This document shows, piece by piece, positions 22,744 to 33,630 of a stretch of DNA of 64,000 nt. Every line of letters starts with the position of its first letter. Position 1 is the first letter of the stretch. Source of the stretch: Sambucus nigra (lineage: Eukaryota; Streptophyta; Magnoliopsida; Dipsacales; Adoxaceae); the NCBI GenBank assembly GCA_949130495.1, contig OX422216.1, positions 103,175,967 to 103,239,966 on the forward strand, written 5' to 3'. The notes beneath the pieces were generated by a model that made no database searches, was not told the DNA's origin, and saw only the letters and a program-made list of their open reading frames with translations. A program made the translations under genes and the position numbers.

Positions 22744-23422
22744 CCCATAAGCCTCCTGTCACTTGGAGCAAGTTTGTCTGGAGCAAGGTTTGCATTCCTA
22801 AGTGCCCTTTCATTGCTTGGTTAGTATTTAGAAAGGCCATCAATACTAAGGTCAAGTTATTTGAGTGGGGTATTTCGGAGGAAGACCTGTGTGGGATATG
22901 TGGTTGAGAGGGAAACATATAACCACCTTTTCTCTCAATGCAGCCTTAGTAAGAGTATATGGGAGGAGGTGATGCTTAGAAACCAGTGTTAGACGATGTT
23001 TCAAAGTTTGAATAGAGAGTTATCTTTGGCCACTGTTAACCATTCCACAAAGTCCTTATGTGACAAGATTAGATCCCTTTCTTTCACTACTACTATCTAC
23101 TGCATCTGGATGGAGAGGAATTCGAGGTGCTTTAAGCATGTCTTCAATTCCATAGATACCATTGTGAAGGGTATTGAAAACATGGTTAGAGCCAAAGCTC
23201 TTACTTGGAAGAAGGATAGAAGGAACTACACTAACTGGATGACTTGTAAGTACTAGAACATCCCTGAAGATAGGCTTCTAAGCTAGTTTGTTAGGCATGT
23301 TTGCCTTCTTTTTGCCTTGTTTAGTTGACTCTGGGGTATGCCCTGGTTTTTTTTATCTTTGAGGTTCTTTCCTCAGTGTATTCTTCCTTTTTCTTTTTAC
23401 ATTTAAATTTTCCCAAAAAAAA
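22744..23422 (+). mobile_element. L1 3'-end fragment, copy 1 (zf-RVT plus 3' UTR)
   Basis: A 5'-truncated L1 starting at 'cccataagcctcc', equivalent to about 52888 in the full element at 48226-53598, of the same subfamily. It encodes the end of ORF2: WSKFVWSKVCIPKCPFIAWL, a zf-RVT relic, then CIWMERNSRCFKHV. Frame breaks occur near 22905 and at 22989, and there is an extra stop at 23254-23256. The 3' UTR has 'tctggggtatgccctgg', a T8 run and a tcccaaaaaaaa tail. It is flanked by a decayed target-site duplication (ccagattaggctta / ctatattaggctta). The same insertion is present at 30428-31128, so it predates the segmental duplication. Confidence 0.93.
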
Positions 23423-24102
23423 CTATATTAGGCTTAAAAACTAGCCGTTTTAGGGTGAAAATAAAAACCAGCACCCAAACGGCCCCGTAAGAGGGACGGA
23501 CACCTCCCACGGAACCAATGTAACTTGTAGGAATTGGCCTCGTAGTCCCGGGACTCCCCGGTTTGAGAATATGATGGTAATTTGAAAATATCTAGATTAG
23601 GCTTAAAAACAAGCCGTTTCAGGGTGAAAACCAAAACCAGCACCGGCCCCGTAAGAGGGACGGACACCTCCCACGGGACCAATGTAACTTGTAGGAATTG
23701 ACGCGTAGTCCCGGGACTCCCCGGTTTGAGAATATGATAATATCTAGATTAGGCTTAAAAACAAGCCGTTAAAGGGTGAAAACCCAAACCACCACCCAAA
23801 TGGCCCCGTAAGAGGCATGAATACCTCGCACGGAACCAATGTAACTTGTACGAACTGACTGCGTAGTCCTGGCTCTCCCAGTTTGAGAATATGACGATAA
23901 TTTTAAAATATTGAGATTAGGCTTAAGAACAAACCGTTTTAGGAAGAAAACCCAAACCAACCCCCAAACGACCCCGTAAGAGGCATGAACACCTCGCACT
24001 GGACAAATGTAACTTGTAGGAATTGACCGTGTAGTTACGGGTCACCCCAATTTGAGAATATGACGGTAATTTGAAAATATCTAGGTTAGGCTTAAAAACA
24101 AG
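23423..24102 (+). repeat. Satellite array block 3 (~4 monomers)
   Basis: Satellite between two L1 pieces. It is homologous to block 5 (31129-31657) but about 150 bp longer, with one extra monomer that shares the unusual 'gagggacggacacctcccacgg' variant with its neighbour. This indicates local gain of a monomer after the 8.9 kb duplication. Confidence 0.95.
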
Positions 24103-25411
24103 ATATACATATTAATCTATTCTACCATAGTTTTGAACAGCTGAAAATGCTCTCCCTTCTCTCTACTCTTTTCTCTACTCTCTAACCATGGCAACCCAAC
24201 CAAGACAACCACCTCTTCATAATCTTCCACCTTCCATCAACCTTATGGCTTCCATGCCATCGGATCGTAATGGCCTGCCACCACATATTGTCTCAACCTC
24301 CATAACCACAGCTTCTCGTGGGTCTGGTATTCATCTAAACCACCAACATGCGACTCCCTCCCAACCTCAGCTGACGGATTTGAAAGCTTGCACTAACAAG
24401 ACGACCAACTCAGGAAGTGACCTTGTCTTCAGGAACAATTGGAATAGGATGTTATATAAGAAGGTCAAATTGTTGACACAACCACTGGGAATCCCATCGG
24501 CTATAAGGATGAGGAGAAAATAAGGATCCTTGATGATGAATACACCAGCCTTCTCAATTTTCTCCTCAAAAATGGGTTCATACGTGAAGAAGCTTTAAGT
24601 ACGGACCATAACATTGGAGTTATTGATGAAAAAATGGAGGTGTCACTTGCAAACAACCAACTAAGGAAGACGAAGCTACTCAGCGGTACGGCCACAAAAA
24701 ACAGTGTGATAGATGGGAAACGGCTATGTCACGAAAACCAAAGACATATATGCCAACATACTGTCCTTCCTTCTAACCACGGCCAACTTCCACATAAATG
24801 CGAGGGGACTTCTGAGGTTAATCTAACCACTAAAGTTGTCAGATTGGCTGACCAAGACCCACCAACTACCAATACTCTCAAATCGTGGAGTACTGTGGTA
24901 GCCCCCAAACGTACTCCTAACCTAAACCTCAAATACCATAAACCGGATGTGGTAAATCGTAAACCAAGGGTAAAACCGCCTCCTCAGTTAGCTACAGTGG
25001 GAAACGCTATCTGGGCTAACAGCGTTGTGGGTTATTTTCTAGGTAGGAAGCTACCTTACTCCCTAGTCAATAGCACTGCACACCGGTTATGGGATAAACA
25101 TGGACTTATACAAGTCCTACCACATGACAATGGTTTCTTCATGTTCAAATTCAAATGCCAAGAAGATAGAGAAAACATTATATCTAATGGGCCATGGCAC
25201 TTTGCAGGGAATCCAATCATGCTAAAGAAATGGCAACCATATTTCAAAACTAAGAAAGACCTTACCAGGACGGTTCCTATATGGGTGAGGTTTCATAACA
25301 TTCCTATTCAGTTCTGGTTGGAAGAGGGATTAAGCTATATCGCCACTGCTGTAGGGAAACCACTCTATGCGGATGCGGCCACTGAAAGGATGCACAACCT
25401 CTTTATGTGTT
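24103..25411 (+). mobile_element. LINE-2b: L1 truncated at 3' end inside ORF1
   Basis: Same element as 31658-37296: identical start 'atatacatattaatct', 5' UTR and ORF1. It ends inside ORF1 just after the MHNL codons. At 25411 it passes directly into satellite (tgagaatatgac...) through a TTGA-sized microhomology. No 3' UTR or A tail. Loss of an L1 3' end cannot come from ordinary reverse transcription, which starts at the 3' end. The end is therefore a recombination breakpoint: the edge of the 8.9 kb duplication. Confidence 0.93.
24188..25411 (+). pseudogene. LINE-2b ORF1, 3'-truncated (DUF4283-like)
   Basis: Starts MATQPRQPPL at 24188. The first frame stops at 24523; the coding sense continues in another frame (ILDDEYTSLLNFLLKNGF...) and then in the long frame 24634-25413. 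That frame carries SWSTVVAPKRTPNLNLKYHK, WANSVVGYFLGRKLPYSLV, GPWHFAGNPIMLKKWQPYF and WVRFHNIPIQFW of the DUF4283-like domain. It ends at the junction with satellite and lacks the CCHC knuckle. One frameshift lies near 24475, at a place where the sister copy (32030) also shifts, so that defect predates the duplication. Confidence 0.9.
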
Positions 25412-28400
25412 GAGAATATGACAGTAATTTGAAAATATCTAGATTAGGCTTAAAACAAACCGTTAAAGGGTGAAAACCCAAACGGCCTTGTAAGAGGCAC
25501 GAATACCTCGCACGGGACCAATGTAACTTGTACGAACTGTCCGCATAGTCCCGGGTCTCCCAATTTTAGAATATGATGATAATTTCAAAATATCTAGATT
25601 CGGCTTAAAAATAAGCCGTTTGAGGAAGAAAACCCAAACCAACCCTCAAATGACCCGTAAGAGGAACGAACACTTCCCACGGAACCAATGTAACTTGTAG
25701 GAATTGACCGTGTAGTCACGGGTCTCCCCGGTTTGAGACTATGACGGTAAATTGAAAATATCTAGATTAGGCTTAAAAACAAACCGTTAAAGGGTGAAAA
25801 CCCAAACCACCACGCAAATGTCCCCGTACGAGGCACGAATACCTCGCACGGGAGCAATGTATGTTGTACGAATTGAGCGCGTAGTCCCGAGTCTCCAGGT
25901 TTGAGAATATGATGATAATTTGCAATTATATATATTAGGCTTAAAAATAAGCCGTTTGAGGGTGAAAACAAAAACCACCACCCAAACGGCCTAGTAAGAG
26001 GCACGAACACCTCGCATAGGACCTATGTAACTTGTAGGAACTGACCGCATAGTCCCGGGTCTCCCAGAGTTGAGAATATGATGGTAATTTTAAAATATCT
26101 AGATTAGGATTAAAAACAAACCGTTAAAGGATGAAAACCCTAACCACCACCCAAACGGCCCCGTAAGAGGCACGAACACCTCGCACGGGACCAATGTAAA
26201 TTATAGGAACTGACCGCGTAGTCCCGGGTGTCCCCGGTTTGAGAATATGATGGTAATTTGAAAATAACTAGATTAGGCTTAAAAACAAGTTGTTTGAGGG
26301 TGAAAACCCAAACCAACCCCCAAACGGCCCCGTAACATTCACGAATACCTCGCACGGGACCAATGTAACCTGTAGGAATTGACCGTGTAGCCACGGGTCT
26401 TCCCGGTTTGAGAATATGATGGTAATTTGAAAATATCTAGATTAGGCTTAAAAGCAAGCCGTTAAAGGGTGAAAACCCAAACGGCCCCGTAAGAGGCATG
26501 AATACCTTGCACGGGAGCAATGTATGTTGTATGAACTTAGCGCGTAGTCCCCGGTCTCCCAGTTTGAGAATATGATGATAATTTGAAAATAATAGATTAT
26601 GCTTAAAAACTAGCCGTTTGAGGGTGAAAACCAAAACCAGCACCCAAATGGCCCTGTAAGAGGCACGAACACCTCATACGGGAGCAATGTAACTTGTAGG
26701 GACTGACCGTGTAGTCCAGAGCCTCCCCGGGTTGAGAATATCAAGGTAATTTGAAAATGTCTATATTAGGTTTAAAAACAAGCCGTTAAAGGGTGAATAC
26801 CCAAACGGCCCCATAAGAGGCACGAATACCTTTCACGGGACCATTGTAACCTGAACGAACTACGCCGTAGTCCCTCGTCTCCTGATTTGAGAATATGACG
26901 ATAATTTGAAAATATCTTTATTAGGCTTAAAAACAAGCCGTTTGAGGAAGAAAACCCAAACCAACCCCGAAACGGCCCCGTAAGAGGCACGAACACCTTG
27001 CACGGGACCAATGAAACCTGTAAGAATTGACCGCGTAGCCACGGGTCTCCCCGGTTTGAGAATATGACGGTAACTTGAAAAAATCTAGATTAGGCCTAAA
27101 AACAAGTCGTTAAAGGGTGAAAACCCAAACCACCACCCAAACATCCCCGTAAGAGGCACGAATACCTCACACGGGAGCAATGTATGTTGTATTAACAGAG
27201 CGCGTATTCCCTGGTCTCTCGGTTTGAGAATATGACGATAATTTGAAAATATCTAGATTAGGCTTAAAAACAAGCCGTTTGAGGAAGAAAAACCAAACCA
27301 ACCCCCAAACGGCCCCGTAAGAGGCATGAACACCTCCCACGGGACCAATGTAGCTTGTAGGAACTGACCGTGTAGTCCCGGATCTCCCCGGTTTGAGAAT
27401 ATGACTGTAATTTGAAAATATAAGGCTTAAGTCGTTAAAGGGGGAAAACCCAAACCACCACCCAAACGGCCCCTTAGGAGGCACGAATACCTCGCACGGG
27501 ACCAATGTAACTCTTACGAACTGATCGCATAGTCCGGCTCTCCCAGTTTGAGAATAGGACGATAATTTGAAATTATCTAGATTAGGCTTAAAAATAAGCC
27601 GTTTGAGGAAGAAAAACCAAAACAACCTCCAAACGGTCCCGTAAGAGGCACGAACACCTCGCACGGGACCAATGTAACTTGTAGGAATTGACCGCGTAGT
27701 CACGGGTCACCCCGATTTGAGAATATGACGGTAGGTTGAAAATATCTAGATTAGGCTTGAAACAAGCCGTTAAAGGGTGAAAACCCAAAATACCACCCAA
27801 AAGGCCCCGTAAGAGGCACGAATACCTCGCACGGGAGCAATGTATGTTGTACTAACTGAGCATGTAGTCCCGGATTTCCCGATTTGAGAATATGATGATA
27901 ATTTGAAAATATATTGATTAGGCTTAAAAACTAGTCGTTTGAGGGTGAAAACCAAAAGCAGCACCCAAACGGCCCCGTAATAGGCACGAACACCTCGAAC
28001 GGGATGAATGTAACTTGTAGGAACTGACCGCGTACTCCCGGATCTCCTCGGGTTGAGAATATGATGGTAATTTTAAAATATCTAGACTAGGCTTAAAAAA
28101 GAGCCGTTAAAGTGTGAAAACCCAAACGGCCCCATAAGTGGCACAAACACCTCGCACGGGACCAACGTAACTTGTAGGAACTGACCGCGTAGTCCTGGGT
28201 GTCCCCGGTTTGACAATATGACGGTAAATGGAAAATATCTAGATTAGGCTTAAAAACCAGCCGTTAAAGGGTGAAAACCCAAACCACCACCCAAACGGCC
28301 CCGTAAGAGGCACGAATACCTCGCATGGGACCATGCAAATTAAACGAACTGATTGCGTAGTTCCAGCTCTTCCAGTTTGAGAATATCACATTAGTTTGAA

Positions 28401-30427
28401 ATATCTAGATTAGGCTTAAAAACAAGCCGTTTGAGGAAGAAAACTCAAACCAACCCCCAAACGGCCCCGTAAGAGGCACGAACACCTCGCATGGGAGCAA
28501 TGTATGTTGTACGAACTGAGCGCGTAGTCCCGAATCTCCCTGTTTGAGAATATGATGATAATTTGAAAATATATAGATTAGGCTTAAAAACTAGCCGTTT
28601 GAGGGTGAAAACCAAAACCAGCACCCAAACGGCCCCGTAAGAGGCACGAACACCTCGCACGGGACCAATGTAACTTGTTAGAACTGACCGTTTAATCCAG
28701 GGTCTCCCCGGGTAGAGAATATGACGGTAATTTGAAATATATAGATTAGGCTTAAAAACTAGCCGTTTGAGGGTGAAAACCAAAACCAGCACCCAAACGG
28801 CCCCGTAAGAGGGACCGGACACCTCCCACGGGACAAATGTAACTTGTAGGAGTTGACCGCGTAGTCCCGGGACTCCACGGTTTGATAATATGACGGTAAT
28901 TTGAAAATATCTAGATTAGTCTTAAAAACAAGCCGTTAAAGGGTGAAGACCCAAATGACCCCATAAGAGGCACGAATACCTTGCACGGGACCAATGTAAC
29001 TTGAACGAACTGAGCGCGTAGTGCCCGGTCTCTCGGTTTGAGAATATGACGATAAGTTGGAAATATATAGATTAGGCTTAAAAACTAGCCGTTTGAGGGT
29101 GAAAACCAAAACTAGCACCTAAACGGCCCTGTAAGAGGCACGAACACCTCGCACAGAACCAATGTAACTTGTAGGAACTGACCGCGTAGTCACGGGTCTC
29201 CCCGATTTGGAAATATGACGATAATTTGAAAATATCTAGATTAGGCTTAAAAACAAGCCGTTAAAGGGGGAAAACCCAAACCACCACCCAAACGTCCCCG
29301 TAAGAGTCACGAATACCTCGTACGGGAGCAATGTATGTTGTACGAACTTAGCACGTAGTCCCCGATCTCCCGGTTTGAGAATATGACGATAATTTGAAAA
29401 TATACAGATTAGGCTTAAAAACTATCCGTTTGAGGGTGAAAACCAAAACCAGCACCCAAACGGCTCCGTAAGAGGCACGAATACCTCGTACGGGACCAAT
29501 GTAACTTGTAGGAACTGACCGTGTAGTCCCGGGTCTCCCCGGGTTGAGAATATGAACGTAATATGAAAATATCTAGATTACGCATAAAGACAAGCCGTTA
29601 AAAGGTGAAAACCCAAACCACCACCCAAGCGGCCCCGTAAGAGGCACGGGCACCTCGCACGGGACCAATGTAACTTGTAGGAACTGATCGCGTCGTCTCG
29701 GATCTCCCCGTATTGAGAATATGATGGTAATTTGAAAATATCTATATGAGGCTTAAAAACAAGCTGTTTGAGGGTGAAAACCAAACAAACCCCCAAATGA
29801 CCCCGTAAGAGGCACGAATACGTTGCACGGGAGCAATTTACGTTGTATGAACTGAGAGCGCAGTTTCGGGTCTCCCGTATTGAGAATATGACAATAACTC
29901 GAAAATATCTACATTTGGCTTAAAAACTACCCGTTTGAGGGAGAAAACCAAAACCAGCACCCAAACGCCCCCGTAAGAGGCACGAACAACTCGTACGGGA
30001 CTAATGTAACTTTTAGGAACTGACCGTGTAGTTTCGGGTCTCCCCGGGTTTAGAATGGGAAGGTAATTTGAAAATATCTAGATTAGGCTTAAAAACGAGC
30101 CGTTAAAGGGTGAAAACCCAAACAACCACCCAAACGTCCCGTAAGAGGCACGAACACCTCGCACGGGACCAATGTAACTTGTAGGAACTGACCGCGTAGT
30201 CCCGGGTCTCCCCGATTTGAGAAGAAGACAGTAATTAGAAAATATCTAGATTAGGCTTAAAAACAAGTTGTTTGAGGGTGAAAACCCAGACCAACCCCCA
30301 AACGGCCCCGTAAGAGGCACGAATACGTCGTACGGAAGCAATGTATGTTGTACGAACTGAGAGCGTAGTCCCTGGTCTCCCGGTTTGAGAATATCACAAT
30401 AATTTGAAAATAACTAGATTAGGCTTA
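25412..30427 (+). repeat. Satellite array block 4 (~30 monomers), second copy of the 8.9 kb block
   Basis: Monomer by monomer this resembles 16504-22743, minus the L1 tail at 17525 and minus the ~1 kb local duplication. A markers near 26513, 27174, 27834 and 28495 are spaced 660-661 bp (four monomers each). The following ones (29330, 29833, 30333) are spaced about 835, 503 and 500 bp. This is the clearest four-monomer higher-order stretch in the window. A short deletion lies near 27418-27432. Confidence 0.97.
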
Positions 30428-31128
30428 CCCATAAGCCTCCTGTCACTTGGAGCAAGTTTGTCTGGAGCAAGGTTTGCATTCCTAAGTGCTCTTTCATTGC
30501 TTGGTTAGTATTTAGAAAGGCCATCAATACTAAGGTCAAGTTATTTGAGTGGGGTATTTCGGAGGATGACCTGTGTGGGATATGTGGTTTTGAGAGGGAA
30601 ACATATAACCACCTTTTTCTCCCAATGCAGCCTTAGTAAGAGTATATGGGAGGAGGTGATGCTTAGAAACCAGTGTTACTTGATGTTTCAAAGTTTGAAT
30701 CGAGAGTTATCTTTGGCCACTGTTAACCATTCCACAAAGTCCTTATGTGACAAGATTAGATCCCTTTCTTTCACTACTACTATCTACTGCATCTGGATGG
30801 AGAGGAATTCGAGGTGCTTTAAGCATGTCTTCAATTCCCTAGATACCATTGTGAAGGGTATTGAAAACATGGTTAGAGCCAAAGCTCTTACTTGGAAGAA
30901 GGATAGAAGGAACTACACTAACTGGATGACTTGTAAGTACGGGAACATCCCTGAAGATAAGCTTCTAAGCTGGTTTGTTAGGCATGTTTGCCTTGTTTTT
31001 CCCTTGTTTAGTTACTTGACTCTGGGGTATGCCCTGGTTTTTTTTTTTTTTTTTTTTTTATCTTTGAGGTTCTTTCCTCTGTGTATTCTTCCTTTTTCTT
31101 TATACATTTAAATTTTCCCAAAAAAAAA
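30428..31128 (+). mobile_element. L1 3'-end fragment, copy 2 (zf-RVT plus 3' UTR)
   Basis: Second copy of the insertion at 22744-23422, better preserved. The frame 30545-31111 keeps SIWEEVMLRNQCYLMFQSL, CIWMERNSRCFKHVFNSLDT and NWMTCKYGNIPEDKLLSW. zf-RVT ligands (CGICG..., then H-x4-C) can be traced around 30575-30630 with a one-base frame change. Downstream are 'tctggggtatgccctgg' and a T22 run (31038-31059) where copy 1 has T8. The flanking target-site duplication is intact: actagattaggctta on both sides (30413-30427 and 31129-31143). Confidence 0.94.
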
Positions 31129-31657
31129 ACTAGATTAGGCTTAAAAACTAGCCGTTTGAGGGTGAAAACCAAAACCAGCACCCAAAGGCCCCGTAAGAGG
31201 GACGAACACCTCCCACGGGACCAATGTAACTTGTAGGAATTGACCGCGTAGTTCCGGGACTCCCCGGTTTGAGAATATGATGGTAATTTGTAAATATCTA
31301 GACTAGGCTTAAAAACAAGCCGCTAAAGGGTGAAAACCCAAACCACCATCCAAATGGCCCCCTAAGAGGCACGAATACCTTGCACAGAACCAATGTAACT
31401 TGTACGAACTGACAGCGTAGTACCGGCTCTCCCAGTTTGAGAATATGATGATAATTTTAAAATATCGAGATTAGGCTTAAAAACAAGCCGTTTTAGGAAA
31501 AAAAACCCAAACCAACCCCCAAACGACCCCGTAAGAGGCACGTACACCTCACACGGGACCAATGTAACTTGTAGGAATTCACTGTGTAGTCATGGGTCAC
31601 CCCAATTTGAGAATATGATGGTAATTTGAAAATATCTACGTTAGGCTTAAAAACAAG
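31129..31657 (+). repeat. Satellite array block 5 (~3 monomers)
   Basis: Homologous to block 3 but with one monomer fewer. It ends '...ggcttaaaaacaag' at the L1 5' junction, the same phase as at 24102. Confidence 0.95.
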
Positions 31658-31741
31658 ATATACATATTAATCTTTTCTACCACGGTTTTGAACAGCTGAC
31701 AATGCTCTCCCTTTTCTGTACTCTCTCTCCACTCTCTAACC

Positions 31742-33630
31742 ATGGCAACCCAACCAAGACAACCACCTCTTCCTAATCTTCCACCTTCCAGCAACCTTAT
31801 GGCTTCCATGCCATCGGATCATAATGGCCTGTCACCACATATTGTCTCAACCTCCATACCCACAGCTTCTCGTGGGTCTGGTATTCATCTAAACCACCAA
31901 CATGCGACTCCCTCCCAACCTCAGCTGACGGATTTGAAAGCTTTCAATAACAAGACGACCAACTCAGGAAGTGACCTTGTCTTCATGAACAAGTGGAACA
32001 TGATGTTATTGAAGAAGGTCAAATTGTTGACACAACCAATGGGAATCCCATCGGCTATAAGGATGAGGAGAAAATAAGGATCCTTGATGCTGAACACATA
32101 AGCCTTCTCAATTTTCTCCTCAAAAATGGGTTCACACGTGAAGAAGCTTTAAGTACGGACCATAACATTGGAGTTATTGATGAAAAAATGGAGGTGTCAC
32201 TTGCAAACAACCAACTAAGGAAGACGAAGCTACTCAGTGGTACGGCCACAAAAAACAGTATGATAGATGGGAAACGGCTATGTCACGAAAACCAAAGACA
32301 TATATGCCAGCATACTGACCTTCCTTCTTCCACATAAATGCGAGGGGACTTCCGAGGTTAATCTAACCACTAAAGTTGTCAGATTGGCTGAACAAGACAC
32401 CAACTACCAATACTCTCAAATCGTGGAGTACTGTGGTAGCCTCCAAACATACTCCTAACTTAAACCTCAAATACCATAAACTGGATGTGGTAAATGGTAA
32501 ACCAAGGGTGAAACCACCTCCTCAGTTAGCTGCAGTGGGAAACGCTATTTGGGCTAACAGCATTGTGGGTTATTTTCTAGGTAGGAAGCTACCTTACTCC
32601 CTAGTCAATAGCACTGCACACCGGTTATGGGATAAACATGGAATTATATAAGTCCTACCACATGACAGTGGTTTTTTCATGTTCAAATTCAAATGCCAAG
32701 AAGAAAGAGAAAACATTATCTCTAATGGGCCATGGCACTTCGCAGGGAATCCAATCATGCTAAAGAAATGGCAACCATATTTCAAAACTAACAAAGACCT
32801 TACCAGGACGGTTCCCATATGGGTGAGGTTTCATAACATTCCTATTCAGTTCTGGTCGAAGGAGGGATTAAGCTATATCGCCAGTGCTATAGGGAAACCT
32901 CTCTATGCGGATGCTGCCACTGAAAGGATGCACAACCTCAGCTATGCCCGAATATGTGTTGAAGTGGAAGCAAAGGAGAGATACCCTAAAACCATTGACC
33001 TACAGCATGAGGATGGTGACATTACAGAAATTTATGTGGTATATCAAATCATGCCCCGCAATCCGAACTGAGGACGGGTTTTTGGAGTTAGCTCACCCTC
33101 GCGGGATCGCGACCCTTTGTCCCGTCCATTGTAGCACGTGTGTCGACCCAAACTCTTGTTCTCCTTGCCTTGTTTTTGGCCATAAAATTACCAAATGTCC
33201 TCTTGTTACAAGAGTTTGGGTTCCCAAAGCTACTAAGACCAGTGTGACCATTGCTGAAACTCATTGCAATGAATGGACGCAGGTTAAAAGAGATAAGGGA
33301 GCTAGTTCTAGTCCAAATGAGCAAAAAGAGATGGTAACAACTACCAAACCAACTGAACTGGTTCCATTGCTACCCTTAGGTCAGGAGACTACGGGAAAAC
33401 CTGATATAACCAGTAGCTTTGAAGCTCTTCAAGATGGAGAGGATAGTGAAGCAGACAACACACCAGCACCCTCTGGTTTAGCTCTAAAGATCATTGATAT
33501 AGATGGCAAAGGAGGGAAACCAGATCCAACTTTATCCAGAAACCAGATGAAGAAACTAAGGAAGAAAATGCATGAGAAACCAGATATGGTTGGGGCCTCA
33601 CCACCAATACTAATCAATTTGAATGATTAA
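31742..33630 (+). pseudogene. LINE-2a ORF1 (DUF4283-like plus CCHC knuckle)
   Basis: MATQPRQPPL start at 31742. The reading sense changes frame near 32030, 32330 and 32645, and again at the plastid-like insert. Landmarks: SWSTVVASKHTPNLNLKYHK (32410), WANSIVGYFLGRKLPYSLV (32550), GPWHFAGNPIMLKKWQPYF (32728), WVRFHNIPIQFWSKEG (32820), SYARICVEVEAKERYPKTI (32940). A zinc knuckle follows, C-x2-C-x4-H-x4-C in CSPCLVFGHKITKC (about 33159-33200), then an acidic/Lys-rich C-terminus ending ILINLND at 33630. The stop TAA overlaps the ORF2 start by eight bases (ATG at 33623). About 630 codons counting the insert. Confidence 0.9.
33058..33143 (-). pseudogene. Plastid 16S rDNA fragment inserted in L1 ORF1
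   Basis: The reverse complement reads ACACACGTGCTACAATGG, then ACAAAGGGTCGCGATCCCGC, GAGGGTGAGCTAACTCC and CCCGTCCTCAGTTCGGATTGC. From memory this is the conserved plastid 16S rRNA stretch equivalent to roughly E. coli positions 1220-1310, with about two differences. The other L1 copies (40640 and 43335) run straight from the FQAKPP codons to CPKCLVFGH, so the 86 bp are extra here, directly before the zinc knuckle. It carries no gene function. Such plastid pieces are known as filler at repaired breaks. The reading of GGTCGCGATCCCGCGAGGG as plastid rather than mitochondrial rests on my recall. Confidence 0.82.
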
